Below are positions 4,004 to 13,000 of a stretch of DNA of 21,623 bases, piece by piece. Both the position numbers and the translations under genes were made by a program. The stretch is from a virus. Below the pieces are notes generated by a model. The model had not been told where the DNA came from. It saw only the letters and a program-made list of their open reading frames with translations, and did not search any database. The first letter of the stretch is position 1. Each line of letters opens with the position of its first letter. The stretch lies in IMG/VR virus record IMGVR_UViG_3300045999_003597, positions 1 to 21,623 of that record. One strand, written 5' to 3'.

Positions 4004-5893
4004 TTGGAAAGAAATCTAACCCCCGAAGAGGCTCGTAAAGAACTCATCGACTTGGTACGCCAAGGGCGCACCATCGCCGATGCCCTAAAGGTTATCGGTA
4101 GAAGTCGTTCTTGGTATGACACCCAACGGCGCGAAGCTCAAGGCTTCGCTGCCTACGTAGACAATGCTCGGTTTAGAACAGCAGACCTCGCAGAAGATGC
4201 TCGGTCTGGTCTTTCTGACTTTGCCGAATTCTCCGAGAAGTATCTTGGTGCAAAAGTCTGGGACCACATGCTTAACGTGGTCGATATGCTAGAAGGTCGG
4301 GAACCTCGCTGGATTGAACCAGCAATGACCTACGAAAAAGGCTCTGGCGGTCTATCTCGTTTGCTGGTAAACGTACCACCAAACCACGCCAAGACCATGA
4401 CCATCACGATTAACTACGTGACCTACCGTATCGTCAAGAATCCTAACATCTCGGTTATCGTAATTTCGAAAACCCAAGAGCAGGCTAAGAAGTTTCTTTA
4501 CGCTATCAAGCAGCGTTTAACGCATCCGCGTTACGCTGACTTACAAGCTGCCTTCGGTCCAGCCGATGGCTACAAAGCAACCGCTGACCAATGGTCGGCT
4601 AACAAGATTTACCTTGGCGGAGATATCCGCGACAACGACGCTAAAGACCCTACGGTCGAAGCTATCGGTATGGGCGGTCAGGTCTACGGCGCACGTGCAG
4701 ACCTAATCGTGCTAGACGACGTGGTGACGTTGTCGAACGCCAATGAATGGGCGAAGCAACAAGAATGGATTAGGCAGGAAGTTGCCTCACGTCTCCCACC
4801 AGGAGGCGGTCAGCTTCTCGTAGTCGGTACTCGCGTATCAGCAGTCGACTTGTATAAAGAACTTCGCAACCCCCAGCATTACACGGATGGTGTACTTCCG
4901 TGGTCATATTTGTCCATGCCAGCAGTACTTGAGTACGCTGACAATCCAAAGGATTGGAAAACCCTTTGGGCTAAATCAGAGCAACCTCTTACAGACACTG
5001 ACGTGCCTGACGAAAATGGTTACTTTGACCGATGGACAGGCGAACGCTTAACGGCGGTTCGCAACGAGGCAGGACCATCCAAATGGTCTCTGGTTTACCA
5101 GAACCTCGATATCGCGGAGAATGCAATCTTCGACCCGATGTGCGTCAGAGGCGCAGTCAACGGAATGAGAAAATCGGGTGCGCTTATTGCAGGCGCAGCG
5201 GGACATCCTGATAATGCACAGAACTTCTTTCGCATTATTGGTATTGACCCAGCGATGTCTGGCGACACCGCAGCTGTAGCTTACGCAGTTGACCGCAGAA
5301 CACACAAGCGCTATGTCATGGACGTTCACGTCATGAGCAGCCCCACACCTGCAGCAATTCGCTCCTTGATAAGAGAGTGGACGGATGCGTATCAACCGCA
5401 TACCGTTATAGTTGAGTCAAACGCTTTTCAGCTTTTCTTAACACAGGATGAGGAAATTAGAAACTTCCTTGCCACACGTGGTATTAATTACCGACCACAC
5501 TACACAGGTAATAACAAGCAAGACCCAGAGTTCGGCGTAGCCTCTCTGGCACCACTGTTCGGTACCGTCATTAAGCGAGACGGTAACAACAACAACTTGA
5601 AGCATGCAGGCGATAACATCATTGAGTTGCCTGACTCTTCAAGAAATGAACATATTAAAAAGTTAATAGAACAACTTGTAACCTGGCAGCCAGGAGTACA
5701 GGGCAAGCGATTAAAGATGGACGCCGTGATGGCGTTATGGTTCTGTGAAATCGTAGCCCGTGATGTTCTACTTACTTCAGCCACTGTACCAAACTTCCTT
5801 AAGAACGAATTCACACCACGTTCCGAAGTTGAATCAAGGTACATCGTCAACTTAGATGACTTAGCTGCAGCGCAGCGAATAGCGAGATTGTGA
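4004..5893 (+). CDS. terL: Terminase large subunit with N-terminal HTH
   Basis: This 629-residue protein is the ATP-driven DNA packaging motor and nuclease. Residues about 119-131 hold the Walker A region (LLVNVPPNHAKTM), 231-240 the Walker B strand RADLIVLDDV, and 273-277 the coupling motif VVGTR. The nuclease domain shows the RNase H-like acidic set: Asp415 in IIGIDPAMSGD, Glu471 in HTVIVES and Asp573 in KMDAVMALW. Residues 1-65 contain a helix-turn-helix pattern (EEARKELIDLVRQGRT, then ADALKVIGRSRSWYDTQRRE) like small terminase subunits; no separate TerS gene is visible. The start is TTG 4004: GGAG lies five bases upstream, an in-frame TAG is at 3977, and no ATG is available near the N-terminus. 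The portal gene follows after four bases. Confidence 0.95.
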   Translation: MERNLTPEEARKELIDLVRQGRTIADALKVIGRSRSWYDTQRREAQGFAAYVDNARFRTADLAEDARSGLSDFAEFSEKYLGAKVWDHMLNVVDMLEGREPRWIEPAMTYEKGSGGLSRLLVNVPPNHAKTMTITINYVTYRIVKNPNISVIVISKTQEQAKKFLYAIKQRLTHPRYADLQAAFGPADGYKATADQWSANKIYLGGDIRDNDAKDPTVEAIGMGGQVYGARADLIVLDDVVTLSNANEWAKQQEWIRQEVASRLPPGGGQLLVVGTRVSAVDLYKELRNPQHYTDGVLPWSYLSMPAVLEYADNPKDWKTLWAKSEQPLTDTDVPDENGYFDRWTGERLTAVRNEAGPSKWSLVYQNLDIAENAIFDPMCVRGAVNGMRKSGALIAGAAGHPDNAQNFFRIIGIDPAMSGDTAAVAYAVDRRTHKRYVMDVHVMSSPTPAAIRSLIREWTDAYQPHTVIVESNAFQLFLTQDEEIRNFLATRGINYRPHYTGNNKQDPEFGVASLAPLFGTVIKRDGNNNNLKHAGDNIIELPDSSRNEHIKKLIEQLVTWQPGVQGKRLKMDAVMALWFCEIVARDVLLTSATVPNFLKNEFTPRSEVESRYIVNLDDLAAAQRIARL

Positions 5894-5897
5894 TTTC

Positions 5898-7658
5898 ATG
5901 AAAGAATTCGTACACGCTTTTGAGCAATTGAAAGCTAGAAACGCCGAGCGCGATAAGCGCATGCGCGAGGTAGCTTTAGTTCGTGCTGGTAATGCAGACC
6001 AGGTATTTCGTGGTTTGTTCCCAGAGGGAACATGGTCACGTCCTATCATTGCTAACCTTATCGACGTTGTAGCTCGTGATGTATCTGAGCAAGCTGGTGT
6101 TCTACCTACCATTACTGCTGCTGGAGATTCATCTCTCGATGACTCCCAGCGTACCAAAGCTGATAAGCGTACAAAGATTTGTAATTACTATGTAGCTTCA
6201 TCACGACTTGGTACGGAACTACTGCGTGGCGCAGACCAGTTGGGTACATACGGATTCGTTGTATTCCGTGTGGAACCTAACTTTAAAGAACGTCGTCCGC
6301 ATATCCATGTTGAAAACTCCATGGGTGCGTACTACGACGTTGACCGATTTGGCGAAGTCCAAGTCTATGCTCGCTCTTACCATCGTAAGGCGGGAGATTT
6401 AGCAGCTCAGTTCCCTGAGTATGCTGACCAAATTCTACAAACAGGTGCGTTCTCTCGTGGAGATACAAACCAGCTTCTTGAAGTTGTACGATGGACTGAT
6501 AAGAAGCAAGCAATCATGTTTATCCCAGAGCGAGGGGGCGTAGTTCTTGCACAGACACCAAACAAACTCGGTCGTGTCCCAGTTGCGATTGCTCAACGTC
6601 CTTCTCTCGACGGAGAAGTCCGAGGCTCGTTCGACGATGTACTACCTGTTTACGCAGCCAAAGCTCGTCTTGCTCTCCTTACTATGGAAGCTGTCCAAAA
6701 ATCTGTTGAAGCTCCTCTTGCTTTGCCTACTGATGTTACTCAGCTTTCCGTTGGTCCTGATTCAGTCATTCGTTCTAACTCCCCTGAGAAAATTCGTCGT
6801 ATTAATTTGGACGTACCTCAATTCGCTTTTGCTGAGAATAATGTTCTAGCCGATGAAATGAAGTTGGGAACACGATTCCCACAAGCACGTGCAGGACAAG
6901 CAGAAGGTTCTATCGTTACTGGTCAAGGTGTCAAGGCACTTATGGCTGGATTCGATTCACAGATTAAAGTTATTCAATCAGTACTTGGTGAGGCAATTGG
7001 TCAAGCTATTTCAATCGCTTTGGCTACCGATGAAACATACTTCAAGGAAGTTACACGTGAAGTATCTGCTACGGCAAACGGAGTTCCTTACAAGTTAAAG
7101 TACAAGCCATCAGCTGACATCAACGGTAACTATGGAGTTACAGTTGAATACGGACTAATGGCAGGTCTAGACCCTAACCGAGCACTCGTATGGGGTCTAC
7201 AAGCACGAGGCGACAAGCTAATCTCACGAGGAATGCTACGTCGCAATCTACCGATTTCGCTCAATGCTGGAGAAGAAGAGCGAGCAATTGATATTGAAGA
7301 GATGCGTGATTCGCTAAAGCAATCAGTTGCATCTATGGCTGCTGCAATTCCACAAATGGTAATGCAAGGTCAAGACCCAATGAAGATTGTTGAAAAGATG
7401 GCTGCAGTTATTGACGAACGTAAGAAGGGTACTCCTCTAGAGGATGCCGTTGCTAAAGCGTTCAAGCCAGAACCAGCACCAAAACAACCTCAGATGCCAG
7501 GAATGCCTCCACAGGGAGCAGCTCCTGAACAGGGTATGGGTGGCGAAATGCCTAACTTCCCACAAGAACGACCAGCAATGCAAGAACTTCTTGCAGGTCT
7601 AACTGGTGGAGGAAATCCAAACCTAGCAGCAAGAGTAACTCGTCAAATACCAGCATAA
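5898..7658 (+). CDS. Portal protein
   Basis: This 586-residue protein sits directly after TerL and has portal-like features. It should form the dodecameric ring through which DNA enters and leaves the capsid. The N-terminal part is helical and basic, followed by SRPIIANLIDVVARDVSEQ and an alpha-beta core with LGTYGFVVFRVEPNF near residue 115-130. The middle contains long helices expected for stem and wing. The last 60 residues (from about 523) are rich in Pro, Gln, Met and Gly and probably disordered. The size is within the normal portal range. The start is ATG 5898, four bases after the TerL stop, with only a weak ribosome site, so coupling to TerL is likely. The family call is from position and overall pattern; no search was possible. 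Confidence 0.85.
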   Translation: MKEFVHAFEQLKARNAERDKRMREVALVRAGNADQVFRGLFPEGTWSRPIIANLIDVVARDVSEQAGVLPTITAAGDSSLDDSQRTKADKRTKICNYYVASSRLGTELLRGADQLGTYGFVVFRVEPNFKERRPHIHVENSMGAYYDVDRFGEVQVYARSYHRKAGDLAAQFPEYADQILQTGAFSRGDTNQLLEVVRWTDKKQAIMFIPERGGVVLAQTPNKLGRVPVAIAQRPSLDGEVRGSFDDVLPVYAAKARLALLTMEAVQKSVEAPLALPTDVTQLSVGPDSVIRSNSPEKIRRINLDVPQFAFAENNVLADEMKLGTRFPQARAGQAEGSIVTGQGVKALMAGFDSQIKVIQSVLGEAIGQAISIALATDETYFKEVTREVSATANGVPYKLKYKPSADINGNYGVTVEYGLMAGLDPNRALVWGLQARGDKLISRGMLRRNLPISLNAGEEERAIDIEEMRDSLKQSVASMAAAIPQMVMQGQDPMKIVEKMAAVIDERKKGTPLEDAVAKAFKPEPAPKQPQMPGMPPQGAAPEQGMGGEMPNFPQERPAMQELLAGLTGGGNPNLAARVTRQIPA

Positions 7659-7671
7659 CAAGGAGAAATAA

Positions 7672-7821
7672 ATGTTCGGAAAGCAAGGAAAAGCAGCAAA
7701 AGCTCCAGTACACCCAGGACACGCAGGCAAGAAGTCAGCAGGTAAGGGTGTCGGTCTAGGACAGAATGCTAAGCCAGCAGCGCTAAAGACCATCAAGGGC
7801 AACAACAACAAGCTTAAGTAA
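7672..7821 (+). CDS. Small basic glycine/lysine-rich peptide
   Basis: This encodes 49 residues (MFGKQGKAAKAPVHPGHAGK at the N-terminus), almost wholly Gly, Lys, Ala and Asn, strongly basic and probably unstructured. AGGAG lies six bases before ATG 7672, a good ribosome site, and the stop is nine bases before the next gene, so it looks like a real operon member despite its size. It may bind DNA or the acidic C-terminus of another virion protein. The function is unknown. Similar short basic peptides occur again after the capsid gene. Confidence 0.75.
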   Translation: MFGKQGKAAKAPVHPGHAGKKSAGKGVGLGQNAKPAALKTIKGNNNKLK

Positions 7822-7830
7822 AGGATAACC

Positions 7831-9450
7831 ATGGCAGCCAAGAAGGCAAAGACCACACGAAAGTATCGGCAGGCAAAACAGGCTGCCAAACCTGCTGCCA
7901 AGGAAGCGTTTCCTGGTAAGAAGCAAGCAGGACGTAGAGAACCATTAGGCAAAATCAGCTTAGAAGATAAGCAAATTGCTGATGAAGTAAGAAAAACCGC
8001 TAAGTCTGAACTTGGCAAGAATGCATACCTCAGCAAGTCTGAATACAATATGCAGCAAGCTGCATCTCGTGCAAGATTCCGAGAGGCAATGCGTGAAGAG
8101 TTCGGCGAATACGGTGGAAAGAAAGCTTCACCAGCTGAATCAGAAGTATCTAGAGCAGCTAAAGCAACTTCAGCAGGCAAGGGTTCATCTCTTGTAGAAG
8201 ATGGCAAGGTTGTATCTAAGGCTCGTGCTGAAGAAATTATGTCAGGTAAGAAGAAGTCACCTGCTAAAAAGAAAGCAGCGGTTAAGAAACCTTCTGTTGC
8301 AAAGCCAGGCGTCGATGTTAAGAACGTTGCAAAGGTAGCAGGTAAAACTGTTGCTGCTGCTAAGGCAGCAAAAACTGCAGGTAAAGCTGCAAAGTCTGCT
8401 GGAAGAGCAGCACGTTCCGCTGCAAACAAAGCAGCATGGAAGAACATGACTCCAGAAGAGCGCAAGAACTGGAAGTCAACTCGACCAGGTGCTAAGCCTT
8501 CAACATATGTAGCAGAACGTAACGCAGGTAAGACACCAGCAGATGCTGCTAAAAAGGCTAACCCAAGATTGTTCAAGAACCCTACGGCAGAAGCACCAGT
8601 AAAAATGCCAAAGGAATCAACAAAGACAACACCAACAAACGTTAAGCCTTCACCGCAAGGTAAGACACCAGTGCGTCCTACAGATGCATCACTTCGTGCG
8701 AAGGAAGATGCATATCTTGATGAAACCAAGAAGCGTATGGCTGCAAAGAACAAAGCTCTTGCTAACTCAGCTAAAGGTAAAACACAAACACCTCAAGCAG
8801 AAAAGGCTAGAGCTACCGCAAAGCCAGAACCAAAGAAGGCTGTAGCACCTAAGAAGGGTTCACGTACAGTACGTGGAGCTAAGTTTGTTGCTAAGAAGTT
8901 CCCACTAGCGATGGTTGCTGGAGAAGTTGTTTCAGCAGCTAAGGGTTCTACATTTAAAGACCTTAATGAGATTAACCGTCTTAAGGCAAAACTTGGTGAT
9001 AAGCCAATGTCAGCCAAAGAAGGTGCAGCAACACAGGCAAGTAACCTTGCTAATCTTGCAACCATGGGTCTTGTTGGAAAGACTCGTCGTCAACGTATGG
9101 ACGAACTTAATGCAAAGATTAAAAAGAAGGAAGCAGCAACTGCTAAAGCCAACAAGGGTCTTCGTTATGGACCAAAGGGCGAAAGCTTAGTTCCAGGAAC
9201 CGATGCATACAAGAAGGGTTCCAAGACACGTCCATCTGCTAGTTCAGCAAATAAGCCAACAACTGGTGCAGGTGGTTCATCTACTAAGTACGTAGTTAAG
9301 AAGGGCGATACCTTGTCAGGTATTGCTAAGAACGCAGGGCTTTCACTTTCAGAAGTTCGTGCATTAAATCCAAAACTAATGAACGACCCTAAGTACAAAA
9401 AGGGTTCAGCGATTTGGTCTGGAACAAAGGTTAACGTTAAGAAGAAATAG
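7831..9450 (+). CDS. Histone H1-like protein with C-terminal LysM domain
   Basis: This encodes 539 residues. Residues 1-480 are extremely rich in Lys and Ala with repeated AAK/KKA and PAKK-like segments (for example KVAGKTVAAAKAAKTAGKAA near 167-190), resembling histone H1-type tails that bind nucleic acid. Residues about 484-539 form a LysM domain (YVVKKGDTLSGIAKNAGLSL, then EVRALNPKL and GTKVNV), which binds N-acetylglucosamine in peptidoglycan. AAGGA precedes ATG 7831. There is no signal peptide and no visible catalytic domain. Lying between portal and the internal-virion-type genes, it is probably a virion protein that condenses DNA or contacts the cell wall during ejection. The LysM call is firm; the role is inference. 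Confidence 0.85.
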   Translation: MAAKKAKTTRKYRQAKQAAKPAAKEAFPGKKQAGRREPLGKISLEDKQIADEVRKTAKSELGKNAYLSKSEYNMQQAASRARFREAMREEFGEYGGKKASPAESEVSRAAKATSAGKGSSLVEDGKVVSKARAEEIMSGKKKSPAKKKAAVKKPSVAKPGVDVKNVAKVAGKTVAAAKAAKTAGKAAKSAGRAARSAANKAAWKNMTPEERKNWKSTRPGAKPSTYVAERNAGKTPADAAKKANPRLFKNPTAEAPVKMPKESTKTTPTNVKPSPQGKTPVRPTDASLRAKEDAYLDETKKRMAAKNKALANSAKGKTQTPQAEKARATAKPEPKKAVAPKKGSRTVRGAKFVAKKFPLAMVAGEVVSAAKGSTFKDLNEINRLKAKLGDKPMSAKEGAATQASNLANLATMGLVGKTRRQRMDELNAKIKKKEAATAKANKGLRYGPKGESLVPGTDAYKKGSKTRPSASSANKPTTGAGGSSTKYVVKKGDTLSGIAKNAGLSLSEVRALNPKLMNDPKYKKGSAIWSGTKVNVKKK

Positions 9451-9458
9451 GTCAAACA

Positions 9459-9863
9459 ATGTCAATGATGCAACCTTCGGGTCCTGGAAAGTTCGCTAAG
9501 CGAACCGATAGACAGGGTGCTATGAAGTTACCTAACGCTGCTTATGGTGAGCAAAAGCAATTCCAAGCAGAACAAGCAGGCGCACCAATGGCAAAGTCAG
9601 CACCACGGCGCAATCCAATGGAAAACATTGTTCCGTTAACAGCGCCAACACGTAGACCAAGCGAACCTGTTACTGCAGGAGTTGACTCTGGTCCAGGACC
9701 AGGTAGTTCAATTCTTGGAATGAAAAAACCAGCAGATGTTACGTTGGAAGATTTATCCAAAATGTCTCAGTACATGCCATTGATGGTTCGCTTTGCGGAC
9801 TCACCACAATCTAGTGGAACAATGAAAGCGTTTGTTAAATATCTAAGGAGTCAAACCGAATGA
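9459..9863 (+). CDS. Small structural-operon protein, unknown
   Basis: This encodes 134 residues. The first 90 are rich in Pro, Gly, Ala, Met and basic residues and look disordered (GPGKFAKRTDRQGAMKLP; later SGPGPGSSILGMKKP). The last 40 form a probable helical segment (TLEDLSKMSQYMPLMVRFAD). No domain is recognised. The ribosome site before ATG 9459 is weak and the upstream stop is only nine bases away, suggesting coupling. It overlaps the next gene by ATGA. The position among structural genes suggests a minor virion or assembly protein. Confidence 0.78.
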   Translation: MSMMQPSGPGKFAKRTDRQGAMKLPNAAYGEQKQFQAEQAGAPMAKSAPRRNPMENIVPLTAPTRRPSEPVTAGVDSGPGPGSSILGMKKPADVTLEDLSKMSQYMPLMVRFADSPQSSGTMKAFVKYLRSQTE

Positions 9864-10039
9864 GAGCACTCAAGAAGTTCGAAGAGAACCTTGAGTACCT
9901 TGGCTTTGACATGGCTCCAATTGCTTGGGATATAGCACGTATGGAGTTTCCAAACGATGATGACCGACTTGCTTTATTAGAAGAATTGACTGTTCAGAAG
10001 GAGGTCACACCAGGTGTCAATGACGGAATGGTGGAATGA
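9860..10039 (+). CDS. Small acidic helical protein
   Basis: This encodes 59 residues (MRALKKFEENLEYLGFDMAP at the start), acidic and helical. It overlaps the previous gene as ATGA, with AAGGAG seven bases before ATG 9860, and runs 26 bases into the start of the giant gene that follows. The same kind of spacing recurs through the operon, so it is likely a real gene. No family is recognised. As an acidic peptide between basic and giant virion proteins it might act as an assembly partner, but nothing in the sequence proves this. Confidence 0.72.
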   Translation: MRALKKFEENLEYLGFDMAPIAWDIARMEFPNDDDRLALLEELTVQKEVTPGVNDGMVE

Positions 10040-13000
10040 CCCACAAGTCAACAAGCAACCTTCTAAGGTTAAAACATCTAAGGTAGATGAGTTCAAGAAG
10101 CAAACAGATAAAACTAAGGTAGGTCAGGCAGAAGCTGCCATCATACCTAAAGTTGCTGGTGCAATTGAAGCAGGTAGCAAGAAGCCAATCCTTGGCGCGG
10201 TTATTAACCCAGCAATGCGTGTGCTTGAAACATTTGGCAAGCGTGTTGTACAGCCACTTACTCAAGGTGCATCTACTGCATTACTTACGCCACAAGCTAT
10301 GGCTGCTGGCAAAGGTAACCCTATTGAATCATTTCGTTTTGCTAAGAAGCAATCTGAAAAGATTTCTATGGGTCAAGCGTTAGCAGGTGCTGTAGGTAAA
10401 GTTACATCACCAGTACTTGGTGACGTAACAAACGCTACCTTTCTTAACGAAGACTTCGATATCTTTAACGATAAGCAACGCGAACGAGCATTCAGAGATG
10501 AATGGGTTGGCATCATTGCATCAGGGTCAAGCGATTTAGTATTAGCTGCGCTAGGAACTAAAGGCGCTGGAGCTACTGTTCGTGCTACAGGTCGTAAAGT
10601 TGTAGGACCAAAGCGTATTGCAACAACAGATGACATGAATAAGTTTCGTGATGAAATCGAAACTATTGTTACAGAATCTACATTGCCAGATGTTCAGCGT
10701 ACCAAAACTGGTCTTACTGTACTTGTTGATGATGCCGTTAGAGAAAAGGACATCACCAAGTTAGCTGCTAACCCACTAGTAAGTGAAACAGCAAACCCTT
10801 ACCGTACCGCAACAATCGTTTCACGATTGGATAACCACCGCGATGTAGCAGATTACTTGCTAGCAGAACGCGGTGACATTGATGCGTTTAATCGTTTCTT
10901 TGCAAGCAAGCCACTAGATGCTGACCACTTAGATGATTACGGTATCGACAAGACAACACCAATCTATGATTGGTCTGAGTTGGGTCAAGAGTTTCTTACA
11001 CCAGCAATGACATCAAGAATGCAGCGGATTGTTGATGCAAAGAAAGCAAGTGACCCTAAATTTGCACGAGCTCTAGAAGAGTTCGGTGCTAATCTGCCAC
11101 GTGGCGTAAACGTTGAAAGCTATCGTCCAGGACGTTTTGCTGCTCTTGAATCACTTAGCCTTGCTAAAAAGAAGATTCAATTGCAGTCACAATACGGTGA
11201 CCTTAAAATGTTTGGTGACGACGGTGGCGAAGGTTGGAAGACGCAGGTCTACCAAACAAACACATACGACCGCGTTATCCGCACAATTGCATGGACTGGC
11301 TCAGGTCGCCCACAGGGCATGATTAATATTTCTAACCCACGTGCATTTGAAGCATCATCTGATTTACTATCAGACCTTAACCGCCTACAGTTCCTTAGTG
11401 GAGCCGAAGGCGCAGTGTTTAAGCGTAAGATGGTTTCAAAGTTTCTTAACGCTCAGGATGATACAGAACGTGCATTAGCACTTGGTCAAATTGAAGAAGC
11501 TGTCATGATTCGCCTAGCAAAGTTCTATGGCGTAACAGACCTTCAGGATATCCGCACACCTACTGACGCTGTCGACCAGATTAAGCAGTGGCGCACCAAG
11601 GCTAACGAATCACGTTCAACCATCAAGCAGTTTGCTGTTAAGAATGGTTTTATTCCAGACAACGATGGTTCTATTAACGTACAGAATTTTCTTTCAGTAT
11701 CAAACGAAGCTCAAACAATTCCAATGCTTGACTTCCGCCGACTAGAAGCAGAAGTAATTATCAATGCTCGTCGTGCTGCTGGTAAGGGAACAAAGGTAAC
11801 TGAAGGTCAATACCGTGGCGCTGTTGTGTCCAAGGTAGCTATGAACACTGGTCAGTTCCTTGACTTAGCTAACATGGTTTTCTCAAACCTTAACTTGCTT
11901 CGCCTTGCATACATTCCTAAGAACTCAATGATTGACCCAATGGCTCGTGCTTCTATGGCACTTGAGTCTATGGAGTTGTTCCGTAATGCAGCACCAGCAA
12001 TGGATAATGTTGCATATAACTCAAGCCTTCGCGCTGAATCAATCAAGCGTTTCTTGCCTGGTTCACCACAATCAAAAGCACGTAAACGTGCTGAAGCTGC
12101 AAAGTTTGAAGTTGAACAGTACCGAGCAGAGATGGAACCAAAAGTTGCTGATTGGGAAAAAGCACAGGACGCATTTGATATTGCTGACAAGAATTACGCT
12201 AAGTTAGTTGCTGCTCGTGATAAGGCATTGGCTCGTGCCAATAAGTCTACAGGTGCATCGGCTGCTAAGGCACAGGCTGCATTGTATGCAGCAGAGGATG
12301 CGCTTTATGACGCACGTATTGCGCTTAGCCAAGCAGATGACCAATTGTCACGTACGGCAGATATTGTCAACGGATACGCAAAACTTATTGACAATACACG
12401 CAAAGACTGGATTGATTACGAATCACGTAAGCAAGAGTTGCGTACTGGTAAGAAGCGCATCGGTCAAGAGCAAGATGTAATCGTAAGCTCAAGTGGCAAG
12501 GCATACACTATTGATGGTCTTGCAGACCCTAACATTCGTGGCGTCGGTCCTTACATGGCTGAAGTTGATTCAGCTCAAAACTTTTTAACAACTGCTATGC
12601 AGTCAGAAATTTCTCGTCGCCTTCGTGCAGACGGAACTCGCTTTGTAAAGATTAACCGCAAAGACCGAGCAGAATATATGAATGCTTTGGCACATATTGC
12701 AAACCGTCAGATTCGAAATGAAATCGACATGCCTCTTGGCATGATGATGCGTAATGAATCTACTGGCGAGATTCTTAAGTGGTTATACAGCCCAGCAGGT
12801 AAAGAGTACCGACTACGTATGCAGTCACGTTTCGGCGGTAAAGAATTAAAACGCGATGACTTTGCTAACTGGATTGATACAACCAGAGACAAACTTTTCC
12901 AGATGTATCCAGATGATGGACTACGTTCAACAATTCTTACACGTGAAGTTTCTGTTGACGAGGTTGACTCAATCCTTTACGGCAAGCCAGATTTGCCAGA

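Noticed and set aside
7623-8753. 376-codon open frame on the minus strand opposite the LysM gene
   Set aside because: It is an antisense shadow: the Lys/Ala-rich plus-strand gene gives a Phe/Leu/Ala-rich reverse frame. It has no ribosome site and the plus-strand gene has a clear domain.
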